Below, in pieces: positions 22,005 through 33,916 of a stretch of DNA of 64,000 bases. Within the stretch, counting starts at the first letter, position 1. Every line of letters begins with the position of its first letter. Made by a program: the position numbers and the translations under genes. The DNA comes from Thalassia testudinum (Eukaryota > Streptophyta > Magnoliopsida > Alismatales > Hydrocharitaceae): NCBI GenBank assembly GCA_037157565.1, contig JAZHRO010000002.1:35422501-35486500 (forward strand), read 5' to 3'. Under the pieces are notes generated by a model. It was not told where the DNA came from. It saw nothing but the letters and a program-made list of their open reading frames with translations, and ran no database searches.

Positions 22005-22927
22005 GGATCAAACAGGGAGGAAGGCGGAGGGAGACGACGTGTCTCCCTCGCCGGAGGATGGCCGGAAACAAGAACCCATACCGTCCGTGCGTTCGCACGG
22101 CCGGTATGGTGGGTTATAACGACCAGGGGGGTGTCCCTGCGACGGCTGACGACGCAGGGCACCCCCGGTTTACTTGCCAGGTCCCCCACCTCACCCTGCG
22201 CGGCGCCATGCTCCGCGCAAGGTCGTCGGAGAATGGTGCTGGCAGGTTTTGCAGGGGGACCTGATCGCAAAGAACGAAGGAGAGTTAGGGGCCAAAATGC
22301 GAGGGTTCAAAAGTTGAGGGCCAAAGAGTAAATATATGAGGACCAAAGTGTAAAGTCGGTCAAGGAGGTTTCTTCTTAGGCTCAAGTTTTTATACATGAC
22401 TAATTAGGACCTAAGGAATCTGATGGTGAATTTAATTTCTATATTAAACCTTGTTTGACCGGTCAATTTACGTAAAAACCCAAATTAAGTTATTAATTGG
22501 GCATGGTTCTCAATGTAGGTCAAAATGGGTTCTGAAGGCCAAATTGAAGGTTCTAAACCCTAGAGATTATTTTTCTATGAATTTTAGAGGGTTTATTCTA
22601 TTTTTACTTTGCCTCGAACCTTGTGAATTGAAGTGGGTTGTTTTAGGGTTACAGATTATCATTTAGTTTCTTGGAATTGCTGTAGCCCTCGCTAGATCAT
22701 TTCATCCCACTTTTATTCTTATTAAGCTGCTTTGACCTATGTTTGGGCCCTGAATTACCCTGTATGCAGATTATACTGGTAAAATTACATTTTTACCCCT
22801 TATGACTTGTTTTCTTCTTAAACTCAGAATTCTCTGAGTTAAGCCTTTCCTTGAGATATGTAGGAGCTTTTATCCTTTGTATTAGGTCAAAATGAGCTAG
22901 TTATGGCTCATGATGAGGTTCTCATCA

Positions 22928-22965
22928 TACCCCCATGCCTAGCTTTTGCTAGTCCCTTAGCAAAA
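22928..22965 (-). other. 3' polypurine tract and stem-loop of element B
   Basis: On the minus strand TTTTGCTA, loop AGGGAC, TAGCAAAA (22965-22944), then GCTAGGCATGGGGGTA and the LTR. Stem is a perfect 8 bp. Confidence 0.8.
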
Positions 22966-23375
22966 ACTTAAGGTTTCAACCCTTGTTCTAGACCATGAAA
23001 TTTTTAATAGTTTTAGATAAGTGCCTTTTTTATTTGAGCATAGATTAGGTTAGAATGCTGACCATAGGCCTAAAAGGTACTCTAGTACCAATCAAGATCC
23101 AAATCTGTCTAGCCTTAGCCTCAGTCTTTTAGCAAAGGTTTTTAAGGCCCACAAGAACTAACCTAAGGTTTATTGGACTTCGTGGTTAAAGCACCCGTGC
23201 TTGAAATGATTTTAGCCCTGGCTCAGTTCGCAGTGCGTTTTGTAAGAGAGAGATAGAAAGTTTTTTTGTTTGGAGAGTTTTCTCTCTCTTTTTCTTTTTA
23301 GTTCTAGCCTAGGATTGGCTTTTCAGCACGGTCTGTATCAGATTCCTTGCTCCCATCATCAATCCTCAAGGGTTC

Positions 23376-23520
23376 CTGGCGATCGATGCTTCGAGATAGC
23401 ACCGCCCATGGCAACCCCCGGAACCCTGGCTATTGAGATTTCGAGATAATCCCATCCATGGTATTCCGTGGCCGAATCCAGACCCTGGCAATTGACACTT
23501 CGAGATAATGCCATCCATGG
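23376..23520 (-). repeat. Three-copy repeat in element B post-pol region
   Basis: Three units (about 49, 58 and 39 bp) each carry CTTCGAGATA or TTTCGAGATA, then CCGCCCATGG or CATCCATGG. A matching triplet is at about 63370-63516 in element G. No coding role seen. Confidence 0.75.
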
Positions 23521-24193
23521 AATCTGAACCAGCAGAGTGCTTACATGCCCCCAGTAGGATATGTAAATATCCTAAGAGACAAGCACCGAGGAGATGATAT
23601 TCTGTTACGCATCTTCGAGGGGATTTCCCGCCTCTCCGCGCTGGGAACTCGTCCAAATCAACTTGTGTTGATCGGCCGCTCCTATTCTAGGTGTTCTTTT
23701 CAGATTTTTGCGACGCTTCTGCGTGATTCTGATTTTTACGCTTACTGAACCAGGCTGTGTGTGAGATTAGGGTACTTAGGTTACTGAGTCCCGTAAACCA
23801 AAAATTAGTTAACGAGGCCGAATACTCCCTAAGCCTTAGACCTAATACTTCAGCTTTTCATTTTCCTCAACCTCTTGAGGAGTGTCCAGATCTTAATGGG
23901 TACTAAGAGTCTATTCAAGAATGCCTAAGGTTTGCATTCTTTACTAATCTTATTGTGCACTTTTCTTGAATGAGGTCTAGAACTTAGGTTAATTCCTTAG
24001 TTCCTTACTAATGACTATCACTTTTTCTCATAATTTTGTGCTCCTTTTTCATTTTGTTTCTTTTCTCCTTCGCAAAATTTTCTTCTCTTTTCCTCTTATT
24101 CTTTTTCGAAATTTTTTTTTTTTTTTTTTATGGTGTTTTGGCATATGTGAATTTTTTTTTTTTTGAAACCTTTTCTTACAAGTTTTGCACTTT

Positions 24194-24232
24194 CATACCC
24201 CCCCATGCCTAAGATTTGCAATGTCCTCATTG
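24194..24232 (-). other. Internal polypurine-tract-like block of element B
   Basis: On the minus strand AATGAGGACATTGCAAATCT then TAGGCATGGGGGGGTATG. It lies about 1.27 kb upstream of the true polypurine tract. Confidence 0.65.
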
Positions 24233-24420
24233 TAACCTAGGGGGTCTTAGTTCATTCCTTAAGACAGAAATTTGGATGAGTGGATGGGTCGGGTTGAATT
24301 TTTGCGGACGATTTCAAATCCCAGATGCAAACATCTGAGTTGGGGTCGGCTGTCTACAAGGGTGAACTTCGAGTGCTGAAAGGTGTCAGAACAAGTTTCA
24401 GGTTTACAAAGAGAATGACG

Positions 24421-24458
24421 GGCTGCCTCCCGTTAAGCGCTGAGTTTTACGCCATCGG
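24421..24458 (-). other. Conserved post-integrase motif of element B
   Basis: Begins 16 bases after the pol stop. On the minus strand GATGGCGTAAAACTCAGCGC then TTAACGGGAGGCAGCC, with a GGG/CCC stem. Counterpart in element A at 5239-5278. Confidence 0.6.
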
Positions 24459-24473
24459 CTGGGCGCAATAAGC

Positions 24474-27400
24474 TCAAGGGGAAAGGAGGATATAAGATGC
24501 CTCAGCCAAATCAGTAGAAGTTACATCAATGAACGGCTTGAGTCTCTGACCGTTCACGATGAAAGGTTCAGAATCGTGGCTGAGTGGACTGATTTCGATT
24601 GCTCCATTTCCAAAAACCTGTCGGACCAAATATGGTCCGACCCACTTAGATCTCAGTTTTCCTGGGAAGAGTTTGAGTCGGGCATCAAAGAGTAGGACCT
24701 TTTGACCAGGATGAAAGATCTTTCTCGAGATGTGTTTATCGTGGAAGGCTTTAACCCGCTCCTTGTAGATTTGCGAGTTCTCGTACGCGTCTAGGCGTAA
24801 TTCATCGATCTCGCTGATTTGGAGTTTTCTGTGGGTCCCAGCCTTGGAAAGATCTAGATTACAGTTCCGTACTGCCCAATAGGCTTTATGCTCCAGTTCT
24901 ACGGGAAGGTGGCATGCCTTTCCGTACACTAGTCTAAAGGGAGACATGCCCAATTGGGTCTTGTGGGCGGTCCTATAGGCCCACAATGCTTCCGGAAGTC
25001 GGGACGACCAGTCCTTCCTGTCAGGTCGAACAGTGACTTGCAGGATTTTCTTGATCTCCCGATTAGACAGCTCAGCTAGACCATTAGTTTGGGGGTGGTA
25101 AGGAGTAGAGATTCGGTGAGACACCCCGTATTTGGTCATCAGTGACCTAAACTGAGCATTTGTGAAATGGGTCCCCCTATCAGAGATTATTGCACGAGGA
25201 ATCCCGAACCTTGAGAAAATGTGTTGATGAATGAATTTGAGAACGATTTTGTGATCACAGGTTCGGGTCGGTATGGCTTCGATCCATTTGGACACGTAGT
25301 CCACAGCCAACAGAATGTATTCGAAACCATCCGAAACAGGAAAGGGGCCCATAAAATCAATCCCCCAAACATCAAAGATTTCGCATACTAGAATCGGTTG
25401 CATAGGCATCATGTCGCGATGGCTCATGTTGCCCAAAGTCTGGCAACGACTGCATGCCTTGCAATGACTGTATGTGTCTTTGAACAGTGTGGGCCAGTAA
25501 AAGCCGCACTGGAGGACTTTTGATGCGATTTTATGTCCGGCAAAATGGCCACCGCATGCCTGGTCATGGCAGAAAGAGAGGATATTGTTGACTTCCCCTT
25601 CCGGGACACATCTCCGGATGATCTGATCGGCACCTATGCGGAAGAGGTACGGGTCTTCCCAAATGTAATACTTGGCATCGGAGCGTAATTTGTCTTTCTT
25701 GGCCTTCGGCCAATCGGACGGGATCTGATGGGATGCCAAGTAATTTACTATATTAGCAAACCATGGAAGGCTAGTACCAATAGTCAGCAGGTGCTCATCG
25801 GGAAAATGCTCAGTGATGGGTCCGGAAGGGTCAATTATTTCAGAAGGAAGACGGGACAAGTGATCAGCTACCACGTTTTGCTTTCCCGCTTTGTCGCGAA
25901 TCTCAAGGTCAAATTCTTGCAACAGCAAGATCCATCGGATTAATCGAGGTTTCGCGTCCTTCTTCGCAAGGAGATGCCTCACAGCTGTGTGATCCGAGTA
26001 TATGATGACATGGGAACCCAGAAGGTACGATCTGAACTTCTCTAGGGCAAATACTACAGCTAGCAGCTCTTTCTCAGTCACCGTATAGTTACGCTGAGCC
26101 TCATCGAGTGTTTTGCTGGCGTAGTAAATGACCACAGGTTTCTTGTCATTTTTCTGCCCCAAAACCGCTCCTACAGCGAAGTCGGATGCATCACACATGA
26201 TCTCAAAGGGTTGAGACCAATCAGGGGACTGTAGGATTGGGGCTTGGGTGACTCGGTCACGCAGGATTTCAAATGCTTGAGTGCATTCCTTGGAGATTTC
26301 GAAGGGAACATCCTTGGAGAGAAGAGTGGTCAGGGGGCGTGCGATTTTTGAAAAATCAGGGATAAATCATCGATAAAAACTGACATGCCCTAAAAAGGAT
26401 CGGATGTCCCTGATTGAGCTAGGCATAGGAAGGTGAGAGATCAGATTAACCTTAGCTCGATCCACTTGGATACCTTTCTCCGAAATTGAGTGTCCCAGGA
26501 CAATTCCCTCAGGCACCATGAAATGGCTCTTTTCCCAGGAAAGAACCAAATTCACATCGATGCACCGCCTGAGTATCTGGACCAAGTGTTGGAGGCAATC
26601 GTCGAATGATGCTCCGAAAACTGAAAAGTCATCCATGAAGACTTCCAGATAATCACCTACCATATCTAAGAATATGGCAAGCATGCATCGCTGAAAAGTA
26701 GCGGGTGCATTGCAAAGACCGAAAGGCATCCTTCGGAAAGCGTATGTTCCGAAGGGGCAGGTGAACGTGGTCTTTTCTTGGTCCTCAGGATGGATTGCCA
26801 CCTGGTTATAACCGGAGTACCCGTCAAGAAAGCAGAAGAACCTATTTCCCGCTAGTTTTTCGAGAATTTGATCAATGAAGGGTAGTGGGAAATGATCCTT
26901 CTTCGTGGAGGAATTGAGTCGACGGTAATCTATACAGACTCTCCACGAGTTGGCTAATCGGGTAGGAATGATTTCTCCGGTCTCAGTCGTTATAGTGGTG
27001 AGTCCTGCCTTCTTGGGCACGACCTGAATTGGGCTCACCCAACGACTATCGGAGATCGGGTAGATGATTCCGGCATCTAACCATTTGATGATCTCCTTTT
27101 TCACGACCTCCTGCAGATTGGGGTTTAAGCGTCTCTGCATTTCACGAGAAGGTCGTGTGCCCTCTTCTGAATAGATATGATGAGTACAATAAGAGGGACT
27201 TATTCCAGTCAGATCATCGAGAGTCCATCCGATGGCTCTGCGATGTTGCTGGAGGACAATAATCAGACGGGATTCCTGTTCAGGATTGAGGTTGGAATTG
27301 ATAATCACAGGAAAGGTCTGATTAGAACCCAAAAATACGTATTTCAAGTGAGCGGGAAGGGGTTTCAGTTCGAGGATGGGGTTTTCAGCAGCAGCGGGTG

Positions 27401-30173
27401 GTTCAGTATAGATGTGAGGTTCAAGGGTGGGAGTTACTGGGTTGTTCATATCTGGATTCAACTCCTCTGTTTGCGGGTCAAGATCCTTCTGTGGTTGATG
27501 AGGCATAATCGAGTCATTCTGGAGGTGTGATTCATCAACCAAAGTCTTGATGTCACAAATTTGTTCGATGACGCCGCAATTAATTCCTTGTTGGGCCTTA
27601 AATATATCAATTCTCAATGTTTGATCTCCAAACTTAAGCTCTATTTGGCCCTCCTCACAGCTGATGTTGGCTCTAGCAGTAGCCAAGAAAGGTCTCCCTA
27701 GAATGATTGGTGTATCCCTAGGGTTCTCAGGTGCATCCATATCTAAGACTATAAAGTCCACTGGAAAATAGAAATCCCGCACTCTCACGATAACATCTTC
27801 GAGAATCCCTTTTGGTGACTTTATAGATCGATCTGCTAATTGTAATGTCACCTCGGTTGGTTTCAGCTCAGATTCTTCTAGATGGTCAAGTAAGGATGTG
27901 GGTATCAGGTTTATGGATGCACCCAAGTCTAACAATGCTCTATCAAATTGGGTACCACCTATCTTACAGGAAATCAGGGGAGTTCCAGGATCTTTTGCCT
28001 TGGGTGGGAGTCTACTAAGGATTACAGAGCTGGCTTGCTCTGACAGAACAATTGGGCTCCCTCCCTTGGTTCGCGGCTTACGCTGGGGTGTACATATATT
28101 TTTTAGAAATCGTGCGTAAGCTGGTACGTGGCGGATTGCATCCATCAAGGGGATGTTTATGTGGACCTGCTCAAAGAGCTTGACCAGGTCCTCCTCAGGG
28201 GCCACGGGTTTGGTGGTCTTCTTTCCCTTGGTCAGGGCCTCGGGAAACGGGATCTTGGTTGGTTCTTCTAGGATAGGTCCAGGTTGTGGATCTGGAACAG
28301 CGGTACCTTGGATAACTATCCTAGGGTCATGGTTATCCGGCTGGGAGTGGTTTGGATAATGTGGGTCTTGAGTTGTCTTACCACTACGTGTTGTTACAGA
28401 ATTTAATCCGGCCTGATTTTGGTTTGGGTTTGGTAGGAGGGGTGGCTGTTGCTGAAATCCCGCATAAGAAGTTGGGGCTTCCATCCCGTCTGGAGATGGA
28501 GCAGTAGGAGCCTGATAAATCCATTGGGCGTGGCCTAAATTTGGATTCATAACGCGCTTCTGGGTTGGCACGTTATTTGGGTTAGGAAGAGGTTGGGAAG
28601 GGAGTGTGCCTGGTTGGCGAGAATTTGCCAACTGGGCCAGTTGAGTTTTAACTTCTGTAAGCTCGTCCTTGTGCTGTTTCTGAATAGCCGCATTCCTTTT
28701 TTGAATGTCAGCCAGAGTCTGAAGGATTAAGGACATTTGATCTTGATTTGGCCCTGATGGATAAGTAGGGTTGGGCCGAGGCTGAGGCGGCTGGTAGTGA
28801 CGAGAGGGCTGTGGGCAGGACTGAAAAGGTGGTCTTTGGGTTTGGGAATTTCCCGCCCACTGAAAATTGGGGTGGTTTCGCCATCCAGGGTTGTAAGTGT
28901 TGGAGAATGGGTCGTTCTGAATGGCGTTGAGGTCCTCGCAGGTCTGAGGAACCTCCTGAGAATCAGGGAAAGGAGGAATGGAGTTCCCCCGGCTGGTGTA
29001 GAAAGGATCGGATGATCTTCCAGTCCAAGAATTAGATGGGGATGGATATGGATCCATCCCAGGGGAAGATCGGTGGAGGATGTTTTGCACAGTCTCCTGT
29101 GTGGAAGGAGGTTGTGCAAAGGAGTTACGCGCAGAGGTGGCTCGCTGCAAGTGCTGAGTCAGCTCATCCACCTTCTTTTCAATGATTGAGACCTTGTCCA
29201 ATCGACTGGCCATTAATTCCAGGTCGACTGATGCGGACAGGCCCTGCGTCTCATGTGCTCCCTTAAGATTCGTCGCTGCGCGGGTATTCGTCCTGTCGAA
29301 TAATCCCATGGAGTCATTGTTGATGGAGTTCTCGCACATGTTTTCGAGAATCTCCCATACGGTGTCTTCATGTTGACCCATGATGTGTCCTCCGCAAGTT
29401 GCATTGACGAAAAGGCGGATGTCCTCACGGAGTCCCTGGTAAAAAGATTGGACTTGTTCCCATTTAGGAACTCCGTGATGGGGGCACTTCCTCATGAGAT
29501 CCTGAAAACGATCCCATGCCTCATGAAGAGGTTCTCCTGATTGTTGAGTGAAGTGTGTAATCTGATGGCGCAAGGCGTTGGTCCGACCAACGGGAAAGAA
29601 CTTTTTCAAAAACTCGGATTGAAGTTCTTCCCAAGTGTTGATCGGCTGGGTCTGAGTTTGATACCAATGGGCAGCCTTGTCCATAAGAGAAAAGGAGAAC
29701 ATCTTCATGAGAAGAATATCCCGATTTTGCGCATCTGATCCAAAAGTGTGGGCCAGATGCTTTAGCTGTTTGATGTGCTGGAAGGGATCTTCAGAATTAA
29801 GCCCATGGAATTTAGGTATAGCATGAATCATGTTGGGCTTTAGTTCGGAATCAGGTCCTCCAGTCGGGATTCTGACTCGAGGCTCAATGGCCACCGCAGC
29901 AGGATTGTAGTGGTCCCGCATCATAGGACGCTGTGGTGGGTGCACGAAGTTTTGGAAGAGGTCATTGAGTCGCTGGAGCTGGTGTTCCAGATTATTTTCT
30001 TCCTCAACTGGCTGAGCCATGATGGGGGAAGAAGAAGAACTTGGTTCTGAATCAGAAGAGAGAATAATGTGAGGGTGTTGCTGCACAAACACGGGCGTCG
30101 AGGCTTGGCCTTGACGAGAGCGAATTTCTAAAGGAGGTCTTAAGGGTGGTCTTAGAGACCTCCTTCCGTACAT
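24474..30173 (-). pseudogene. gag-pol: Athila gag-protease-RT-RNase H-integrase polyprotein, one nonsense codon
   Basis: One reading frame of about 1,900 codons beginning MYGRRSLRPP. Order: retrotransposon gag capsid (about residues 105-270, with AAHWYQTQTQPINTWEELQS), proline/glutamine-rich linker, TTRSGKTTQD, protease (ALLDLGASINLIPTSLL), reverse transcriptase with catalytic FMDD at 1179-1182, RNase H ([14 protein letters not shown]; conserved E and D in TEKEL and YSDH), integrase with an HHCC finger (CHDQACGGH...CKACSRC) and DD35E ([21 protein letters not shown]). It ends at integrase, with no second RNase H and no env. A TGA at 26367-26369 replaces the arginine of FYRRFIPDF (the F copy keeps CGT CGT), separating gag-RT from RNase H-integrase; 26198 is merely the next Met. 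A single substitution explains the break; function of this copy is doubtful. Confidence 0.93.
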
Positions 30174-31082
30174 GCACAGTTGGAAGAGGTAAGTTTAGAA
30201 GGTGCTGGACCCAATCAAGGCACCCAAAAATGTGTTGGGTGACTATAGAGGTACGGGGCAGATGGACCCCTTGATCAGAAAGATCGTCCACCTGAGAATT
30301 ACCTGGGCAGCCAGAGAGGGAGAGTCCCGCGAAGACCCCTACACGGTAGAGCGTCCCCACGGGTTACAGGGTTTCCCCCACCCGACCTCTCTTGTCACTG
30401 CGGGTCCAGGTAGACCAGAATGGGGATCTTGACCTCTTAAGTCTACCAATTTTAGCTTAATGATCAGGGTGCTTAAAGTTACACTTGAACTCTTAGGTAT
30501 TTTGAGTGAGAAAGTAACCTAATTTTAAGGTTGGTTGACCCAAGGAGTCAACTTTACCTCTTGTTCCTCTGAGAGCTTTTTGGGTCCTTTCTTTTAGGGT
30601 TCAAGTGTTTAGAGAGCCAATTGTTTTAGGTTTCCCTTGAATAGGTATTTTCAGACAAGGGCTTGGGCACACTTCATTTGGTTTTCTCAATTCTTGCTTA
30701 CGGAGTGTGTCTATAAATCCCTAGTGTTGGATCCTAGGTTGGCTCTACTTGGTATAGTTAATTCTTTGTTGGGTAATTAGGGCTCAAGCAAGAATGTGTT
30801 AGCCCTTAAATACCCTTAATAGTGTGCAGGAATAATGAGTTGAAAACATGCAACTTTTATGGTTACTAAGTATGGAAGACAGGTTAGCCCTATATTGCTT
30901 GTTCTTTTCTTTCTTTTGGGTTTTAGGGGTTAATAGCGAGAGGAAAGAAATTTACCTGTCCTCGGAGTGGTTGTTGTGCGGTTGCTTGTCTTCTTGATTT
31001 CCTGTAGTTTTCTGCACAAAAGAGAGGAGATTATCAGAAATTAAAAAGAAACAGGAATGTTTACCTCTAGAATAGCCATTGC
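30174..31082 (-). other. Leader of element B
   Basis: About 0.9 kb between primer binding site and the gag ATG on the minus strand. No domain seen. It aligns with 55987-56680 plus 59424-59649, the leader of element F. Confidence 0.7.
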
Positions 31083-31100
31083 TCCCCGGCAACGGCGCCA
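31083..31100 (-). other. Primer binding site of element B, tRNA-Asp
   Basis: On the minus strand TGGCGCCGTTGCCGGGGA, three bases inside the LTR end; a perfect match to the usual tRNA-Asp complementary form. Confidence 0.9.
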
Positions 31101-31103
31101 AAA

Positions 31104-33911
31104 TGAAGTGGTTGGTTCAACCGGGTTTTATTGTTATAACGTTGTAGTATAGCCAGTTATTACCAACATTTCAAATATATAAATTTTTTACTCGGAAAAT
31201 AAAAGAGTTCCCGAGGTCGAACTCAGGGAGCAAGTTGTATTCTAGAGATATACATGTTTCTTTTACAAAATAAAGAAAGAGAGAGGGAAAGAATTTGTTG
31301 TTCTCTTTGTTTTCTCCTCGTGATGTTCTTCTTTCTTTCTTTCTTCAGATCTCCTTCTTCTTCTTTGTTCTGCAGAGGTGATGCTCCTCTTTCTTTCTTC
31401 AGATCTCCTTCTTCTTCTTCCTTGGTTTCTGTCTTGGCCTCTCTTCTTCTTTTTCTGCAGTCTCTTCTGTGAAGGTTTCTTCTTCCTTGGCTCTGCTGTA
31501 CTTCTTCTCTGCAGCCTTTCCTCTTCTTCTGCCTTGCTCAGCCTCTTCTTTAGAGTTTCTTCTTGTTTCTCCTCCCTGCGGCTAAGTGTCAGCTTCTTCT
31601 TTTCTTTTTCAGCCAGGGACGTCACCCCTCCTTCTTTCTTCTTTTCCTTTCAAGCCGTCGTCTGATTTCCAAATCAGACGACTTAAACTACCTGTTGCTA
31701 CAGTCAGCCTCCTTCTTCTTCCGCGGGTCTTCTTCTTCGCCTGTGCCTGCACACTTCAGAGTTTTTCGTCAGAGGCAAAACCTACTCTACCCTCCCCCCC
31801 CGCGTCTCTCTCTCTCTGAAACCACTCTTGGGAAAGCTCTCCCAGAGCTGCCGGGTAATCGGGTACGGGTCGTGCCCGGGTCCAGGCCCACCGACGTGAG
31901 TGGTGGGCGAGGAGTGCAGGTCAGTCTAAGTCGGGTCGGGTCGGGTCAGGTCCGCGGGGCGTGAGCGCGGACGAGACCGGGTAACCGGGCGGGTGAAGGG
32001 GACCTCACCCCGTGTGCTGAGGCAGTAAGGCTAGTGCACAAAATCAATTTAAACAGTGGAAAGTGTGTGAGGCTTACCGATGTGGGACTAAACGCAGACC
32101 TTTCCTCGCGTGCGCCTGCTGGGAGACCGCGGCCTGGCTTCTGCAGCTGCGGCTTTGATTTGCGTAGGTTGCTGGCTGGCTGCCTTCGCAAGACTCCCCG
32201 TAATCCGCAGCAGCTGGAGACCTGGAGTCCTCAAGCCTGGAGCGCGGGAGAAGCTGCTTCAATGTGCGTTAATGGCGGTCGAACCTCAAAACCTGTTGGA
32301 CACGAATATGGCCTCTCGGCCTGATCAAACCACTGGGGAACCTTCGCCGTGGCACGACGAAGGTGAGGAGCTGCGCGGCAGGCCGCAAGGTGGTGTCTGG
32401 CGGCAGCCCTAGGTTGGACTGCAACCGGAGGAATGGGTTTGTTCGGGGGAGTGTTACGGAGGTGTGGAGTGGCAGTGGAGGGGTGGGGGGTGCTCAGTGT
32501 GATGAGGCGGAGGTTCGGTGAGGGTCGGCGAGGTGTGTGAGGCTGTGGAGCGATGGGAACATCTCGCCGGGGGGTGGCCGGAGTCGAAGGGGGTGACGAT
32601 GGTCAGGGTCGGTCGAGGGCGTAATTGAACAAATTGGAACCGGGGAAAGAAAGAGGAGAAGAAGGGAAATAGTTCTAACTTACTTGCAGGGACGAAGGGG
32701 GAGGAACAGGGCGACAGTCGTATCGACTGTCGCCGGAGAAGACGATGCTCAGGGAAAGGGGCGGCGGCGAGTGGAGAGCCGGAGAGGCGCCAGCTGGGTG
32801 CGGCGTGGCGCGGGAAGAGCAGGGGAGGAAGTCTCTGCTGCTGGTATTGCGGCAGAGCGAAGAGGAGAAGGGGGAGGAACCGCCGGAGCTGGTGAGCGTC
32901 TGCCGGAGAGAGAAGAGAGGAAAGTTGGGGATTTTCTCCGTCAGATCCAAGCTGCCCCGGTCGGTGGAGCAACGGGGGGTATTTATAGGGATCAAACAGG
33001 GAGGAAGGCGGAGGGAGACGACGTGTCTCCCTCGCCGGAGGATGGCCGGAAACAAGAACCCATACCGTCCGTGCGTTCGCACGGCCGGTATGGTGGGTTA
33101 TAACGACCAGGGGGGTGTCCCTGCGACGGCTGACGACGCAGGGCACCCCCGGTTTACTTGCCAGGTCCCCCACCTCACCCTGCGCGGCGCCATGCTCCGC
33201 GCAAGGTCGCCAGAGAATGGTGCTGGCAGGTTTTGCAGGGGGACCTGATCGCAAAGAACGAAGGAGAGTTAGGGGCCAAAATGCGAGGGTTCAAAAGTTG
33301 AGGGCCAAAGAGTAAATATATGAGGACCAAAGTGTAAAGTCGGTCAAGGAGGTTTCTTCTTAGGCTCAAGTTTTTATACATGACTAATTAGGACCTAAGG
33401 AATCTGATGGTGAATTTAATTTCTATATTAAACCTTGTTTGACCGGTCAATTTACGTAAAAACCCAAATTAAGTTATTAATTGGGCATGGTTCTCAATGT
33501 AGGTCAAAATGGGTTCTGAAGGCCAAATTGAAGGTTCTAAACCCTAGAGATTATTTTTCTATGAATTTTAGAGGGTTTATTCTATTTTTACTTTGCCTCG
33601 AACCTTGTGAATTGAAGTGGGTTGTTTTAGGGTTACAGATTATCATTTAGTTTCTTGGAATTGCTGTAGCCCTCGCTAGATCATTTCATCCCACTTTTAT
33701 TCTTATTAAGCTGCTTTGACCTATGTTTGGGCCCTGAATTACCCTGTATGCAGATTATACTGGTAAAATTACATTTTTACCCCTTATGACTTGTTTTCTT
33801 CTTAAACTCAGAATTCTCTGAGTTAAGCCTTTCCTTGAGATATGTAGGAGCTTTTATCCTTTGTATTAGGTCAAAATGAGCTAGTTATGGCTCATGATGA
33901 GGTTCTCATCA
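31104..33911 (-). repeat. 5' LTR of element B (2808 bp)
   Basis: Near-identical to 20120-22927, including hairpin (31657-31682), purine-rich stretch (31264-31624) and TATA box (32980-32988). Followed by the right CATGT target duplication at 33912-33916. Confidence 0.95.
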
Positions 33912-33916
33912 CATGT

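Larger units (their letters stand above)
20120..22927 (-). repeat. 3' LTR of element B (2808 bp)
   Basis: On the sense (minus) strand it runs TGATGAGAACC to CCACTTCA. Offset to the other LTR is a constant 10984 bases. Differences noticed by eye are near 20838, 20951, 21316, 21858, 22229 and 22231. It contains a TATA box, GC-rich R/U5, a GTCGTCTGATTT hairpin and a 360-bp purine-rich stretch. ORFs inside (for instance 266 codons at 21470-22270) run across the promoter and are not genes. Confidence 0.95.
20120..33911 (-). mobile_element. Element B: complete Athila-type Ty3/gypsy retrotransposon, 13.8 kb
   Basis: Reading on the minus strand: 5' LTR (33911-31104), tRNA-Asp primer binding site, 0.9 kb leader, one gag-protease-RT-RNase H-integrase frame (30173-24474), 1.5 kb post-pol region with the paired polypurine blocks, 3' LTR (22927-20120). 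Both LTRs are 2808 bp and I see only about six substitutions between them. Perfect 5-bp target duplications flank it. No env-like ORF follows integrase. It is the youngest and most complete element here. Confidence 0.95.

Noticed and set aside
21470..22270. A 266-codon open frame on the minus strand, repeated at 32454-33254
   Set aside because: It lies inside both LTRs of element B, runs across the TATA box and is low-complexity Pro/Ser/Leu/Arg; GC-rich LTR sequence explains it.
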